A stretch of DNA of 64,000 nt from Oenanthe sinensis (lineage: Eukaryota; Streptophyta; Magnoliopsida; Apiales; Apiaceae), in the NCBI GenBank assembly GCA_028671895.1, contig CM053806.1, positions 20,285,001-20,349,000 of the forward strand, in the 5' to 3' direction. This document shows, piece by piece, positions 47,392 through 59,532 of this stretch. The notes beneath the pieces were generated by a model. It was not told the DNA's origin. It did no database searches and saw only the letters and a program-made list of their open reading frames with translations. A program made the position numbers and the translations under genes. Position 1 is the first letter of the stretch; every line of letters starts with the position of its first letter.

Positions 47392-50300
47392 CTACCTTTT
47401 GTAGAGAGAGACAACATCTTGATTTAACCATGGAGTTTCCAGAAACTCGTCACCACAATCTTTAACATCTGCAGTCTCCAACTGGAGATCTTGTGGACCG
47501 CAGCTCTCATTCCATTCAAACCATAACTTCGAGATAGACTCTTTCCTGAAGCTGGTGTTGTGGTCTTCCTCCTCGGGCGAATCCGCAGCAACAAGACGAT
47601 ATGTGTAAACCTTCCTCGTTTGTCCAGGTCGGAATGCGCGACCTATTGCTTGGCGAGTAACAGACGGATTTAAATGTACATCTAGTATAATTATCCGTGA
47701 GGCCCCAACAAGTGAAATTCCCTCACCACAAGCTTTAATTGATCCAAAGAATACTTTCGCATCAGGGGAATTATTAAAAAGATCCACAAGGATCTCTCTC
47801 TCACGGACTTCACTATTTGTCTGACCAGTTATCACAAATATTTCCTTTCCTAGACTCCAATTCTTAACCTTTACTGTCAGTCTCTCCAAAAATTTCAATG
47901 GGGGAAGGTACTGACTAAACACAAGGAGCTTCTCACCACTTGATTCACACAAGCGAAGCATATTTAGATAAAACTTGGATTTCACTCCTTCTCTCACATC
48001 CAAATTCTCTACCACTTCATCAATTTTTGATTGATCCACCTTATCTTTATCTTCAGGAGCCCTGGGAAGTTTTTTCAATTCTGGATGCACGTAAAGGGCA
48101 CTACCATCAGAACTGATCTTGAATTTTCCTTTCATCTTCTTCAAATCAACTACTTCACGTTTTTGTCTAGAGCTGAGATTGAGAAAAACCGTAAAATCGA
48201 AAAGCCCAGGTAATTCTTCAAGAAAATCCCCCTTGTAATAGTGCAGAACCATGCTAGTCATCTCCCGCAATTCTTGAATGATGAGTGCCCTGCGCTTGAG
48301 GTTGTCGTCTTTCACGAGACATTGCTCCACCAAATCGTAGAAGTCATTATCGCCTTTTTTAAACATATTCCCTCTCTTGGAGCTCGACACTCTGCTCAGG
48401 ATACGCTTTTTAATTTTCTTAGAGGTTTCCATGCGCAAAAACTTTGGCCGTACAAGATTTAAAATATTGAAAACCTCCTTGACATGATTCTGGTACAGTG
48501 TTCCAGAAAGAACAACTTTTCGAGGTGTTTGGACTTTTTCAAGAGCGGCCAGCATGGCAGTTTCTTCATTTCTTGGTGTATGACCTTCATCCAAAATAAG
48601 AAGGGAAGGATGGGTCAATAGGATCTCCTGGCAAGCAGTCGTGGTCTTGGCAGTATCATCATCTCTTACTATAGAAGAGAACTGCTGGTATCCTAAGAAT
48701 AAAATACTCCTTTCCCCTGCCCATTGTTTCAGAACTTCCAGCTGCTGGGCCCTACCATCTGCTTTTACAGAGTAAAAGTCGAGAAGAGGAATGACATCAA
48801 CTTGCCATAACAAGAACTCTTTCTTCCAGATTGGCATGATACCTTTTGGTAGTATGATAAGTGGCCTTGCAAAAGGATACTTTGCCATAAAACTCTGTAT
48901 AAAGCTGATGATCATGAAAGTTTTACCAGATCCAGGAGCATGGGCCAGGATACACCCCCCTGGATTCTCTGTTACCAGGTTCCGCACCAGAAAATTAAAG
49001 CCCTCAATTTGATGAGGTCTCATTTTTTTGCTGTGCCTTGGATGAGCAAAGATTTCAGTTGCAGCAAAGTCCTGTTCAGGCAATCCAACAGGAAGATCTT
49101 CTGAAATATCTCCGGCTTTGCCATTCCGGCCTTCATACCAATAAGTTCTAGCATTCTTTGTGTTCTAAACAAAAGGAAGAAAACAAAATCAGTGAAGCTT
49201 TACAACAATATCGCTATACCAAGTTTTAAAATCGTAGGCATAGGCTCAATCTGATCATATATATGCTTAGATAGGCTTTATGTGCAACAAATAGGCCAGT
49301 AGAAAGCAGAGTGGTCACATATGTAAATCATTTAAGGCATGTGTCCCCCAAGAATCATATAATTAGTAAATGCCCAATCATATGGTAATCAAAAGCACAA
49401 ATAATGCACATATAGAACAGATATACGTGTGTGCATAATATTGCTGCATACCGCAATAAAGAAAAGGGATTTGCACGCTGAAAACTATCATTTCATTACT
49501 ATGATGACATACAAAGAGAATGAAATACACATGAAAGATATCATTTCATGGAGTTTAGCTTATGTGCTCTTTCAGTTAAGCAACTACCAAATAAATAGGC
49601 CACCCTGGATAGAAATAAGAAGAAACTACACCAAGATGTAGCAGATGAAGATCAAATAGGGATGTAAAGAGCGTGTTGTATATCGCTTCCTGTACTTAGA
49701 ACTAATGTATTAAAAAGCTTAATGGGGTAAGAACTGACTACACAGCCTAATATTATATTGGGAACCGTCTCAGCACTTGCTAGCAAACTACAGTCAACTT
49801 GTGTAGACAAACGACATGCTCTAACCCACAATAATTAATGCTATTGACCATGTATAGGTCGTCCCAGGTCGCCAACAACAAATCTTTTAAAGATTATAAT
49901 GTACAACGTACGTACAGTAGGACTGGACACAAAATTCAAAAGGAAATACAAAGTTTCATGACTTCATATCATATCAATAGTGAAAGACTATAAGGAAATT
50001 TTAAAAGGAAGAACTGCAAAGTTTTACAACACTGGATCACATCTAAAGTGATGCAGCATAGGACTCAAGAATGTAAGACAAAAGGTGAAGAAAGTTAGGC
50101 ATTAATAAAGTAAAATTGTTCCCCAGATTGATTCTCAAATTACTCAAATCAAATCATATTCAAGTATTCAACTCTGTAAAATAACGAAGACTACATCTGG
50201 TTTAGTAGACATCTTAAAACTTAACAACCACCACGAAAAATCCAGATTAAATTAGCACCTATCTTGATTTATAGATAATTCCTAATATTAATTCACCAAA

Positions 50301-53300
50301 TATATAATTAGGAAATTACTATCTAATCCTCATACAAATACACGACTATATTTATTAAAATCAATTCATCTCCGTACAATAAGATCAAGAAATGATAATA
50401 GATTTACTTATTTGTTGTTCCATGCCAAAACGGTGACTTATTTGTTGTTCCATAACAAGTGGGTGGGGGAGGTTGCAGATCTGGTACTAGGAATTTAGGG
50501 GCAAGTGTTAAAGGATTAGATATGGGGACGGTTTGAACAAGCTAAGCTTGCAAACCATAGGTATCACAAAAAGCATAAATATGCAACAAACTTTAGGGAT
50601 GGCAATGGTTCACTTTGGTTTGCTTTTGCACTCAAACTGCACAAGAAACCTATTTGGTCAGTTTCTGAAACCTGGAAGCAATACCTGACCAAAAACTAAT
50701 AGTGCAGTTTCGACCAATCTAAAACGAATAAATATATTTGTAATTATTTTATCAATAAAAATAAAATAACGGACTTCTATTTTCTTATAAAATGTATTAA
50801 AGCATGTTGTTAATGTAAACAAAGATCACATGCCGAATCAAAATTAGTATCTAAGCAATAAATATAGATTCTGCTTTCATGTGGCTATAATGTATGTATA
50901 CTATTGCTAATATGTATACTATTTTCAACATAAATTAGATTAGGTTTGGATTTAACTGGTTCGATTTTAATTAGAAACCACAATTAAACCAATTATGTGC
51001 AATTTCATTGGTACGGTTTTTAGGATTTTGGTTCGTTTCACATCATCCCGAACGACCATAAACACTCGGCATCTCTAAAAACTAATATGGACTTCAAAAA
51101 TAAATCCCAAACCTAAATAGGAATCCCAAGTAGGCATCTAGACCAATTACATTCAAAGGGCATTTGTACATATTTGGGTATATAACAAACCCTATTAACT
51201 GGTATAGAACTTCACAAGGTTTGGCTGAACTTATTCACAAGGAACTCTTGCTTTCGGATATAAGCACATATGATTTGAAATGACTCTAAATAGCTGCACT
51301 ACTTGATGTCATACAGTAAAAAAAGGAAAAAGGGACGTAGTCGTACTCAATTGTCCCGATCGAAGAGCAGGGTGTGAGGGTGTACAATTTTACACAGCCT
51401 TACCCCTACTCAAGCGAGTAGAGAGGCTGTTTCCAGAAAATCACCTGTGGCATGTCGGATACGAGAGTCGAACCCATGACCTCATGGTCATACGGTATTT
51501 AGTACAAAACATTTATTTATAATCTCTAAATTTTACACTGTTTAGGACATAACTTTAGATGTCAGGGGACAAAACAGATCAATATTAAACATGTCACACT
51601 ACCTGATCTATAAATGTGACATACAAATGTCTGCCTTATACATAGGACATACGAATTTTCAGAATATTTGCAGCACACAGCTGCAAGACTCATGCCTATA
51701 CAAGTACACAAGTAAAGCACACCAATACATGATCTAAATGATGACAATTTGCAGGTTCAAACAAGAAAAACCCATACCTTCGCATATTGGTACTCAATAA
51801 TGTTTTCTATTTTTTGCTGAATGACTCCACAGATACGACATACTTTGCCAATATCATCTTTTAAGATAAAAGAATGCTCACAGTCTTCTTCATCCTCTTC
51901 AATGTTATCATCAGGTGAAGGACTTAAGGGAGCTTTCTACAGACATTAAAAACAATTGATATACAGATTACTTCTAAAGAAATGAAAATGCAGTACATGT
52001 AAAATGTGATGACAAGTAGCTTTAAATGATTAATTATAAGCAGTAACTAATATAAGGAGAATCAGGACTATTGACCAACACAGTTCACTCATAAATTTCT
52101 GAAACTGAGTAAATTTATTGAGTAGCAGAAGTAGAATAACTATTAGTTACGATATAAATTGTTAATTGTGACAACCCTGGTCAGATTTGACTCTAAAATC
52201 AAAATCCAGGTCTATCCCGAATCTGAATCTAACAAAAGCACAGCCAACTTGGGTAATCCACAGCCCACCACAGGCCTACAAAAGGTAATGATTTGTTGGT
52301 GCACTTGGTAGTCGTCCTTAAGCTTAGTTCTGAATTAATCGCCCACATATTTCAATGTAAAACTTGAGTGTTGCAATAATGGATTAATCAAATGATATGA
52401 TTAACTTTAATTTTTAGTAGAGTCTGAGTACCTAATAAAGGAAAAATCCTAAAAGGGTTAGAGTTACCAACCGCAAGTAATAACAGTCACGGATAGCACC
52501 AGAAAAACTGAATACAAATAGATCTTGCTAGGCTGAAACAAACAAGCTTGTTGCAAATATAAAACCATTAGCTGATTTGGGTTTTTAAGGTTCAGTAAAG
52601 GTACATAATTAGAGAGTTATAGAATCTAGATTCACGAAGAACTAGCTCCAGTTCGATAAGGTCATTGACTCGATGTAATTAGAATCATGCTACATAATAT
52701 GGTATAAAAAGGGCATTCATATGGTTTCTAAATATAATTACAAAATATGCTCATAAAGAGGGGGGAGTTCCAGCACTCATACTCATGGCTAACTTCTTCC
52801 CCAACTGTTTATGACACAAAGCCAGGCATTTAACAGATAGAGTTTGGACAGTGCTGATGGTTCTATATCATACACAGTTTCTAACCTCCTATATATCTGT
52901 CTTTCCAAAGGGTCTGTTCCTAAAATACCAATGGTAAAATTTACTAAATGTCAATCAAGCAAAGGTCTGGTAATTTTTTTGATTATATTAGCCTAACAAT
53001 AAAATATATTTAAGAAGACGTCCTCCAGTAAGGATACGCATAAGCATAATCGCCTTGTAGTAGCTGGACATGTCTAACAATATGTTGTGGTTTATCTAAT
53101 ATGCAGGAGCTGGAATGTTAACTGTCAAAAGGTCACAGTGGACAATCCTTGAGTTCATTTCTAATGGTAGTGCATGTAACAAAAGCATGTGTTCTCAATG
53201 ATTATTTACTCAGGTCCATATATGAGTTGTTTACTAAAAGGTTCCCGAAAATATGCTTATACATAAAAGTTTGTGTGTTTGTTTTGCTTAGAAATTTGAA

Positions 53301-56300
53301 CTGCACTTATTATCAAAAAGAAGAAAAAAAGGTAAATTTAGGTACAAGTATATTTTCTATACACCTCAAATTACGTGCATACATCAATACAACTTACACT
53401 ATAGAGCGAAGGGAGTGTTCTTTTTGTGGTGAATCCTCTAATAGAGTCCTCCATCGTCACTTATTATTAAATTCTAGAATTGATTTGAGGACTTGGGAGA
53501 ACTCGAGGACTATTCTTTTCAAATCCTTCTGAGAACTTTGCATATACAAAAAGATAAAATTGCTTTCAAATATTTTTTTCCATTTCACTTTGCTATTCCT
53601 ACTATAATATCCTAGAAATATCTTTACAATCTATTTTACTCGTACCTTATTACTAAAAAATGATGTATGCAGAGGAAATGAGTATTGAATAAAATCTTAA
53701 GAAATAGAACAATAAAAAAAACATTCACGTCATTAAAAAATGGAGTATTTGCATTAGAGATTTAAAGATGACATATTAGCAAAAATTTCAGCTACTATAA
53801 AAATCATATTGGATATGTAATTAAATTTTACCTTGGAACATTCCATTGCGAAATTCATTTCCGTCCAGATATCTGCCAGGCCATCACAATCATCATCAAA
53901 TTGTTCATCCTCAAGCATATCATCTTCGACGCCAACATATTGGCCTTTATCTTTCCTGAGTTCAGCTTCAATAGCCAGACTTTTATCATCTACCAATGCT
54001 TGGCTTTGCGGATACTCCATTTTCTATATAATTAGAAACGACATACATAGCAGTTCCAACAGAAATAACTTAAAAAAAGATGCAGATATATTTTGAAAAG
54101 AATATGCGAAAGAAAGGACTTTTTTCTCCTGATCAACTACGTGCATCAACAGATACAACATTCCTACTGTATAGATGAATATATCTGATACTCGCATAAC
54201 AAGACAGAATTCTAGTATTATAAAACAAAAACTATATAGAAGAATAGCTCCCGTCATTCAAATACACGAACAAGAAAGGTGCAACTTGCAAAGCTGTGGT
54301 CTTTGATAGAGATGCCCTTTAAATTATCATTATCAATCAAAAAGTGAACACTCCTTACTCCCTAATACTTATTGCCCACGAAAATTGCAAGTTTCAAACC
54401 AGGTCAATCATTTTCAACAGAATATATATGCCTGATAATTGATTTACAAAGTAATGTATGCTTTAAAAAAATTTAAATGTCATTACATACATGTAGCAGC
54501 TTTTGTGTACAACCTTTTGTCACATTAATATATGAACTAGACATTCTACAGTAAGTTTCAACTTGGTCAAATTCCCTTTTTGCTACTGTTAAAATAGATG
54601 GAGATATTTTGGAATGAAGTTACTTCACTTCACTACTACTGGCAGCTTCTTTATACAAGTTAACTTGTATACTGAATGCATTTACATATAAGGATGCAGA
54701 AACATAATGACCAATTGTGCCAAAATAACTTAAAAAGGGGTTCCTACCTTCTATAAGATAACACTGCTAATTGAACAAAGCAAGCCTGTACTTGTGACTC
54801 AAATTTGGGATATTAAGCTAATACCAGTAAGCTACTGATTTTAGAAGAAAAGCTCTAGAGAGGATCAGGCCAGAAATTATTGTAGCAATTACTGTAACAT
54901 CTACCACAGTTGGGCATAATGGCATATCCATACATGAAAATAGGAATCTCTATACGTGAGCCACTTTGTTTCACAACTGTGCGCTATTTGACTGTAAATG
55001 ATCTTCAAATTTAAATTTCATGTGAAAGAAAAGACAAATTACCACAGGATCTAATATAAGAGGTCCACTAACTGGCATCGGCAAGAGAACTCCCTGGTAT
55101 TGATGCGATGAGTTTTGATCTACAGGTTCATCCTCATCCGAATCAATTATTACAACAGGTGCTGGTCTCATTCCCCGGGGATCACAATCATCATCATCCA
55201 ATTTAACAAACACGGGTTGATTTGTAGCCTCATTGATAGAGTTTTTATCATGGCACCTGTATAGAAGATCAGGAAGCCTCGCATACTTTGGCTTCAAGAA
55301 ATCCATGCCTCGTTCCAAAAGTTTTTTAATATCATTTGTTACGCTTCCATATTTCCCAGATTCCAGATCTTGCAGATAATCAGCTTCTCGGCATTCACCA
55401 GAACTGTAAGCTTTTAAAGTGTTAGCATAACCTTTGTCTTCATTAATTCTCATCCTCTTCCTTCCCGTTGAATAGAAATCTGCATAAAGTATTATAACAT
55501 ATACAAGTTAAAAGGAGAAGATAATCTGAATGAAAACATGTACTTTTTCAGAGTAAATTGACTAGATAATTAAAATGTATTAGCAGGAGACATTACTGAC
55601 TCCGGACCTACATATTTACTACAGTTCCCAATATAAAGACTTAAACAGTAAGAAACCAAAAGCTGGATGAAATACTTCAGGAAACATAGAAGTTCCTTAA
55701 GTTTGATAAAATATACCGAAGGAAAACTTTAAAAGGAAGAGTTGATGGACTTGTTTTGCGAAGAATGATAAATCCACTAATATTGATCTTCTTCGAATTA
55801 ACATAAGTGAATCAGCATTATACAACTAATATGTCACATCTGGATGTACAAGTATATGTACATCAATGGATGTTTACTATAGGTAGACATAAATATGCAA
55901 GAAAAGCTTTCCTTCGAAAGCACTCAGATCACTTGGTGAATGATTATGTAATGAGAATAAAGACCAAAATCTTACTCTATATCAACTTGCTGCAGTTGCA
56001 ACATATAATTTAAAAAACTAATCCGCCACACACTGAGAAGCACATTTTAATCTAGATACGCTAGCCTGGGATATGCATATTCAAGAAGTTTATAACATGA
56101 TGTACAAAATATAATGACAACATTCATCTATTCTGCTGTTTTCCTCTTTCACAATTCATCGCCTGTTCTTTTCATTAACAATGACAAGCTGGGTGTCCTA
56201 AAATTGAAAGCATTTAGGTGATGGGAGCTCATCTTTCTCCTCCATTTTAAATCAATTGGGATACAAATTTATGAGGAAACATGGCTTGTGGACAGCCCTT

Positions 56301-56882
56301 CATTTTTTATCACCTTTTTACTTTACTTCATTTAATTTCTCAATTACACCAATCATTGTTTTTTTTCTACTTAATCTCTGCCATGGTTGCTGTGGCCTTG
56401 CATGTAATCAACAACTCCGCACACCAGCTATTTACCAAAGTCTCAAATCCCCAAGTCTTCTAAAATCCTCTGCTACTACCTTCGGTCCAAAATGATTTAT
56501 TTGAAATTTTTTAATAGCCTAAGGTGTCTAGCCAAATAATCTATATACATAATAATTTTTGGTATTTCTTTTTCTAGATAAAAATCTAAAATTTACATTT
56601 TTATTTCCATAAACAAATACAAAACAATAATTTAAAGCTAAACACGAGCATGCAAAGGCTTAAAACATGTACAAAACTCCTGCAAATGAGACTACTTTCT
56701 CCTAACATAAAAGCATTTGCACAAAATACAAACTACATATACATACACAACACAAAGACAAAGAATTAAGTAAATACGCATAATAATATATAAAAATCAC
56801 CAGATCGAGGGGATTGCGAAAACGAAGGCGAAATCGGGGTTGTTCCAAAGACATTCTGCAAACGCTGTGTAGCTGACTCCAT
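47392..56882 (-). CDS. DRD1: DRD1/CHR35, SNF2-family chromatin remodeller of RNA-directed DNA methylation
   Basis: DRD1 is the plant-specific Snf2 ATPase of the nuclear DDR complex, which helps recruit RNA polymerase V to target chromatin for RNA-directed DNA methylation. Five exons (transcript order): 56882-56801, 55479-55043, 54023-53832, 51936-51778, 49164-47392; 880 codons, close to the Arabidopsis protein's length. The N-terminal 290 residues are acidic and variable, including VVIIDSDEDEP and a Cys pair (CRICG). The last exon holds the whole helicase: Walker A GSGKT (368-372), DEGH (482-485) in place of DEAH as in DRD1/CLASSY proteins, SGTLYQN, the motif V region SIKACGEGISLVG, and motif VI QAIGRAFRPGQ (795-805). 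All four introns are GT-AG and keep frame. The start ATG opens MESATQRLQNVFG, with no upstream in-frame extension seen. DRD1 rather than CLASSY is preferred from helicase wording. Confidence 0.95.
50594..51077. mobile_element. Probable hAT-type MITE in DRD1 intron 4
   Basis: The left end TAGGGATGGCAATGG and the complement of the right end, TAGAGATGCCGAGTG, are imperfect inverted repeats of the hAT kind. The interior repeats ggtt/aacc words (tttggttcg, aattaaacc) and has no coding frame. An 8-bp target duplication is not clear. Confidence 0.45.
51319..51486 (-). mobile_element. 5'-truncated SINE (Au-like) in DRD1 intron 4
   Basis: Read on the minus strand it begins just before a pol III B box (GGTTCGACTCT, 51464-51474), continues with ctctctactcgcttgagtag then gggtaaggctgtgta, a wording typical of the widespread plant Au SINE, and ends in an A/T-rich tail. 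Near-identical 11-mers flank it (gtcatacagta 51308-51318, gtcatacggta 51487-51497, one mismatch), as expected from LINE-driven insertion. The A box is absent, hence 5' truncation. Confidence 0.75.
51937..53831 (-). other. DRD1 intron 3
   Basis: AT-rich intron with no recognised element. The + strand 127-codon frame at 53149-53532 has no domain and no coding character. Confidence 0.6.
54024..55042 (-). other. DRD1 intron 2
   Basis: AT-rich, no feature recognised. Confidence 0.6.
55480..56800 (-). other. DRD1 intron 1
   Basis: AT-rich, phase 1 (splits the Asp codon between exons 1 and 2). No feature recognised. Confidence 0.6.
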
Positions 56883-57240
56883 GATCACTAAGCAAAACAC
56901 AAATTACATGGGGTTAAACACAGACATACAAACATAAATATATATAAACATAGAAACGTATGTATAAACAGTTAAACACCCACAAAATATATGTGTGTCT
57001 GTATCAGACAGAGACTGTGAAGCTATAATTCAGACAACACCAAGTACAATGAAACACTGATTTATGTTAAGAAACCCTAAAATTACATTGGGGTTTGTGA
57101 TTAAAAACCCTAACAAAAATGAACACGAAGAGATAGAAGATTCACATTTTTAAGTACCCAAGAGATCAGAGAGATGAAACATCAAACTAGTTTGGTCTGT
57201 ACTAGTAAACTCACACGACTGAGCTTTTTAGAATTATTCA
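56883..57240 (-). promoter_or_regulatory. DRD1 5' UTR and proximal promoter
   Basis: Region directly upstream of the DRD1 ATG. It includes two telobox-like aaaccctaa motifs (57070-57078 and 57104-57112), frequent near plant transcription starts. No TATA box stands out. Confidence 0.4.
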
Positions 57241-57504
57241 TCCTAGCTTAGACTTGATTTTAAAAAATAATTTATAATAATTTTATAATTAAATTTATTT
57301 ATTTTTTAAAAATTTATATTTTATTCAATTTTAATATCAAAACATTATATATTTTCTTTTAAATTAGTTATTAATATTGATTAATAATCAAATCTTGATC
57401 ATTTTATTTACAAATAATATTTAAGAATATTTTTAAATGGGTGAAGGTCTTATTACATTTTTTTATACGGTAGGTATCATAACATCCATACGTCAAAAAA
57501 AGGC

Positions 57505-57870
57505 ATAAATGGAGGGTGTTCAGGAACCGAACTGTTCGCGAACACTCCAGCTCGGCTTGTTTAAAACTCAAGCTTGATCTCGAACATAAAAATGTGTTCG
57601 TTAAGAAAAATGAGCACGAGACGAGCTTTTAGTATGTTCGGCTCAAGCTCGTTCAGCTCAAGTGCGTTCGGCTCGAATTCAGCTAGTTAAATTTTGAAAA
57701 AAATAGAATATATCCTGAATATTTTTATAATATTCCTAGCGGTTTAAGTTTAAAATTATAATTTAAATATTTAATATGTAAATCATTAGGGATATTAGAT
57801 TTAAGCTCGTCTTATTTATGACAAAATTCGGCTTGGCTCTGTTTGTGAACAACCCCACCTAAATGCCCTC
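57505..57870. mobile_element. Possible fold-back element upstream of DRD1
   Basis: gaactgttcgcgaacac then ctcggctt...at the left and ggcttggctctgtttgtgaac at the right are weakly inverted. The body repeats tgttcggctcaagctcg words. It resembles widespread dicot MITEs with 'gttcgcgaac' motifs, but ends and target duplication are not defined. Confidence 0.35.
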
Positions 57871-57964
57871 TAAACACCCATTTTAAAATTGTTTATAGGT
57901 CATATAAAAGGCATACGCATATCCATTTAGTATAATCTCCTTGACCTTTCGATTGAGGGTATAT

Positions 57965-58031
57965 AGTACGCATGATGAGCATGCGTTTAGGTCGACTAAG
58001 TACGCATGATGAGCATGTGTTTAGGTCGACT
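57965..58031 (+). repeat. 34-bp tandem duplication
   Basis: agtacgcatgatgagcatgc then gtttaggtcgacta occurs twice in direct succession (57965-57998, 57999-58031) with one internal substitution (atgcg/atgtg). Confidence 0.9.
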
Positions 58032-58214
58032 GCGCATTCCACGTCTTGCTCAGCGGTACACTTGTTATAATTTTGAATTTCAACTATACGCGTATTTATT
58101 ATGTTTGGCTTAAGTATATTTTAAACCCTCCTCTTTCAAATTTAGGTATTTTAGTTATTTCCTTAAAGGAATATATATACACTTTTTATTTTAAAATAAA
58201 TTTAATTTTGATTT

Positions 58215-59389
58215 TGTTATTTTCCCTTGAGTACAAGAAGTTTGTAGAAAGGGGTGTTGAATACAAATTTAAGAATTTTATAAAATTCTTGCGGATACAA
58301 GTTTGTACTTTTAGATTTTTGTATTTGGAAATGTATAGTGAAGAGAACTATTTGAACTATGAATGAAATACTAATATATTGAAAACAAAACAAGCAATTT
58401 AAAAATTACTAGTGAATTGGTTTTTCCACTAGTGTATTTTTGCTTTCAATTAATCTTGGTAAAGTTACCAAGCTTCTTATAAAGTGTAGTTTCGAACTAA
58501 GAAAAGCACTACAAATATTTTCTAGATTTCTATTGTGCTTTTTTTTTGAGTTCTTGATTTTTTTACTTGCTTTTGCTATAATGAACTACTGCACAATATA
58601 TAGTAGTTCACTTCTACTTCTATTTTTTATCGACTGATAACATCATAGAATACACTTTACAATATTTACATGAAAATAGAAATTAGTGCTTTCACAGTCT
58701 TTATTAGACTTTGTCTAGTCCTGGAAATATCTTTACTTGATTCATTCCTTGAAGACTGTGTTGCCTTGAAAGTTTTCACAATCCTGACAAGACTGTCTTC
58801 CATTGATTCAGTTTCTACAAAGTTCTCATTCATTTTATCTTTAACTAATTTGGGAAACCTTGATTAACTGATAATTATTGTTAAGCTTATCAGTTGATTC
58901 TCCTTTGCTCATCCATCGATGGATATGTTATCCATTGATCAATTGATGTATCGATGGATAATTGGGTTATCCATCGACTCCTTATCCATTGATGGTCCTT
59001 TATCCGTTGATAGATTTTATCCATCGAGCAGTGACTTTATCCATCGACTCCAATATATGTTGATCACTTCATTTGTGAGAATTCTGACTTAGAATATTTA
59101 CAGTTGATCAGTCATTCTTCACATCCGTTGAGAAGCTATAAATTGAAGTCAATAACATCAATCGACTACTTCACAACATCCATCGAGGCAATACAATCAA
59201 TTGATAATAAAACATGAATCAAATGTTACAATCCAATTTATCAGTTGATTAACAAACTTCAACTGATAACTGGTTTCCTAGTCAATGAATATTTATAAGT
59301 CATATATCCATTGACCAGTTACAATGAAATTTAAATCCCTATTGTAATTTTAAGTAATTTGTTATCATCAAATCTCATAATTCCTAACA
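58215..59389 (-). repeat. 3' LTR of SIRE-like element
   Basis: 1,175 bp. Ends TGTTA (plus-strand left) and TAACA (right). Shares the ggggtgttgaatacaaat block and the terminal region with the solo LTRs but is clearly a different subfamily. It contains many atccatcgat/tccattgat motifs (58910-59290). Confidence 0.75.
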
Positions 59390-59403
59390 ACTTCCCCCTA
59401 TTT
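59390..59403 (-). promoter_or_regulatory. Polypurine tract of SIRE-like element
   Basis: Minus strand aaatagggggaagt immediately before the LTR start; the plus-strand primer position in LTR retrotransposons. Confidence 0.7.
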
Positions 59404-59532
59404 ATGAATATGTGAAATATGATTAAATTTTCTGTTGATGATAACAAAACTCCTAAACATTTTCATTCTAGCAGGAATTACAATATTGACAAAAGTAATT
59501 TTGAGACAGAGTGATCAAATACCAATAACAGA

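Larger units (their letters stand above)
49165..51777 (-). other. DRD1 intron 4 (2.6 kb) with transposon remnants
   Basis: Holds a probable hAT MITE (50594-51077) and a SINE (51319-51486). No exon or other gene seen in the rest. Confidence 0.7.

Noticed and set aside
53149..53532. 127-codon plus-strand frame in DRD1 intron 3
   Set aside because: Lies antisense in an intron, no conserved motif, composition of random AT-rich DNA.
56256..56495. 79-codon plus-strand frame in DRD1 intron 1
   Set aside because: No domain, antisense in an intron.
58046..58366. 106-codon frame at the SIRE-like LTR border
   Set aside because: Crosses from intergenic DNA into the LTR, so it cannot be an old gene; rich in Ile, Leu, Phe and Tyr from AT content.
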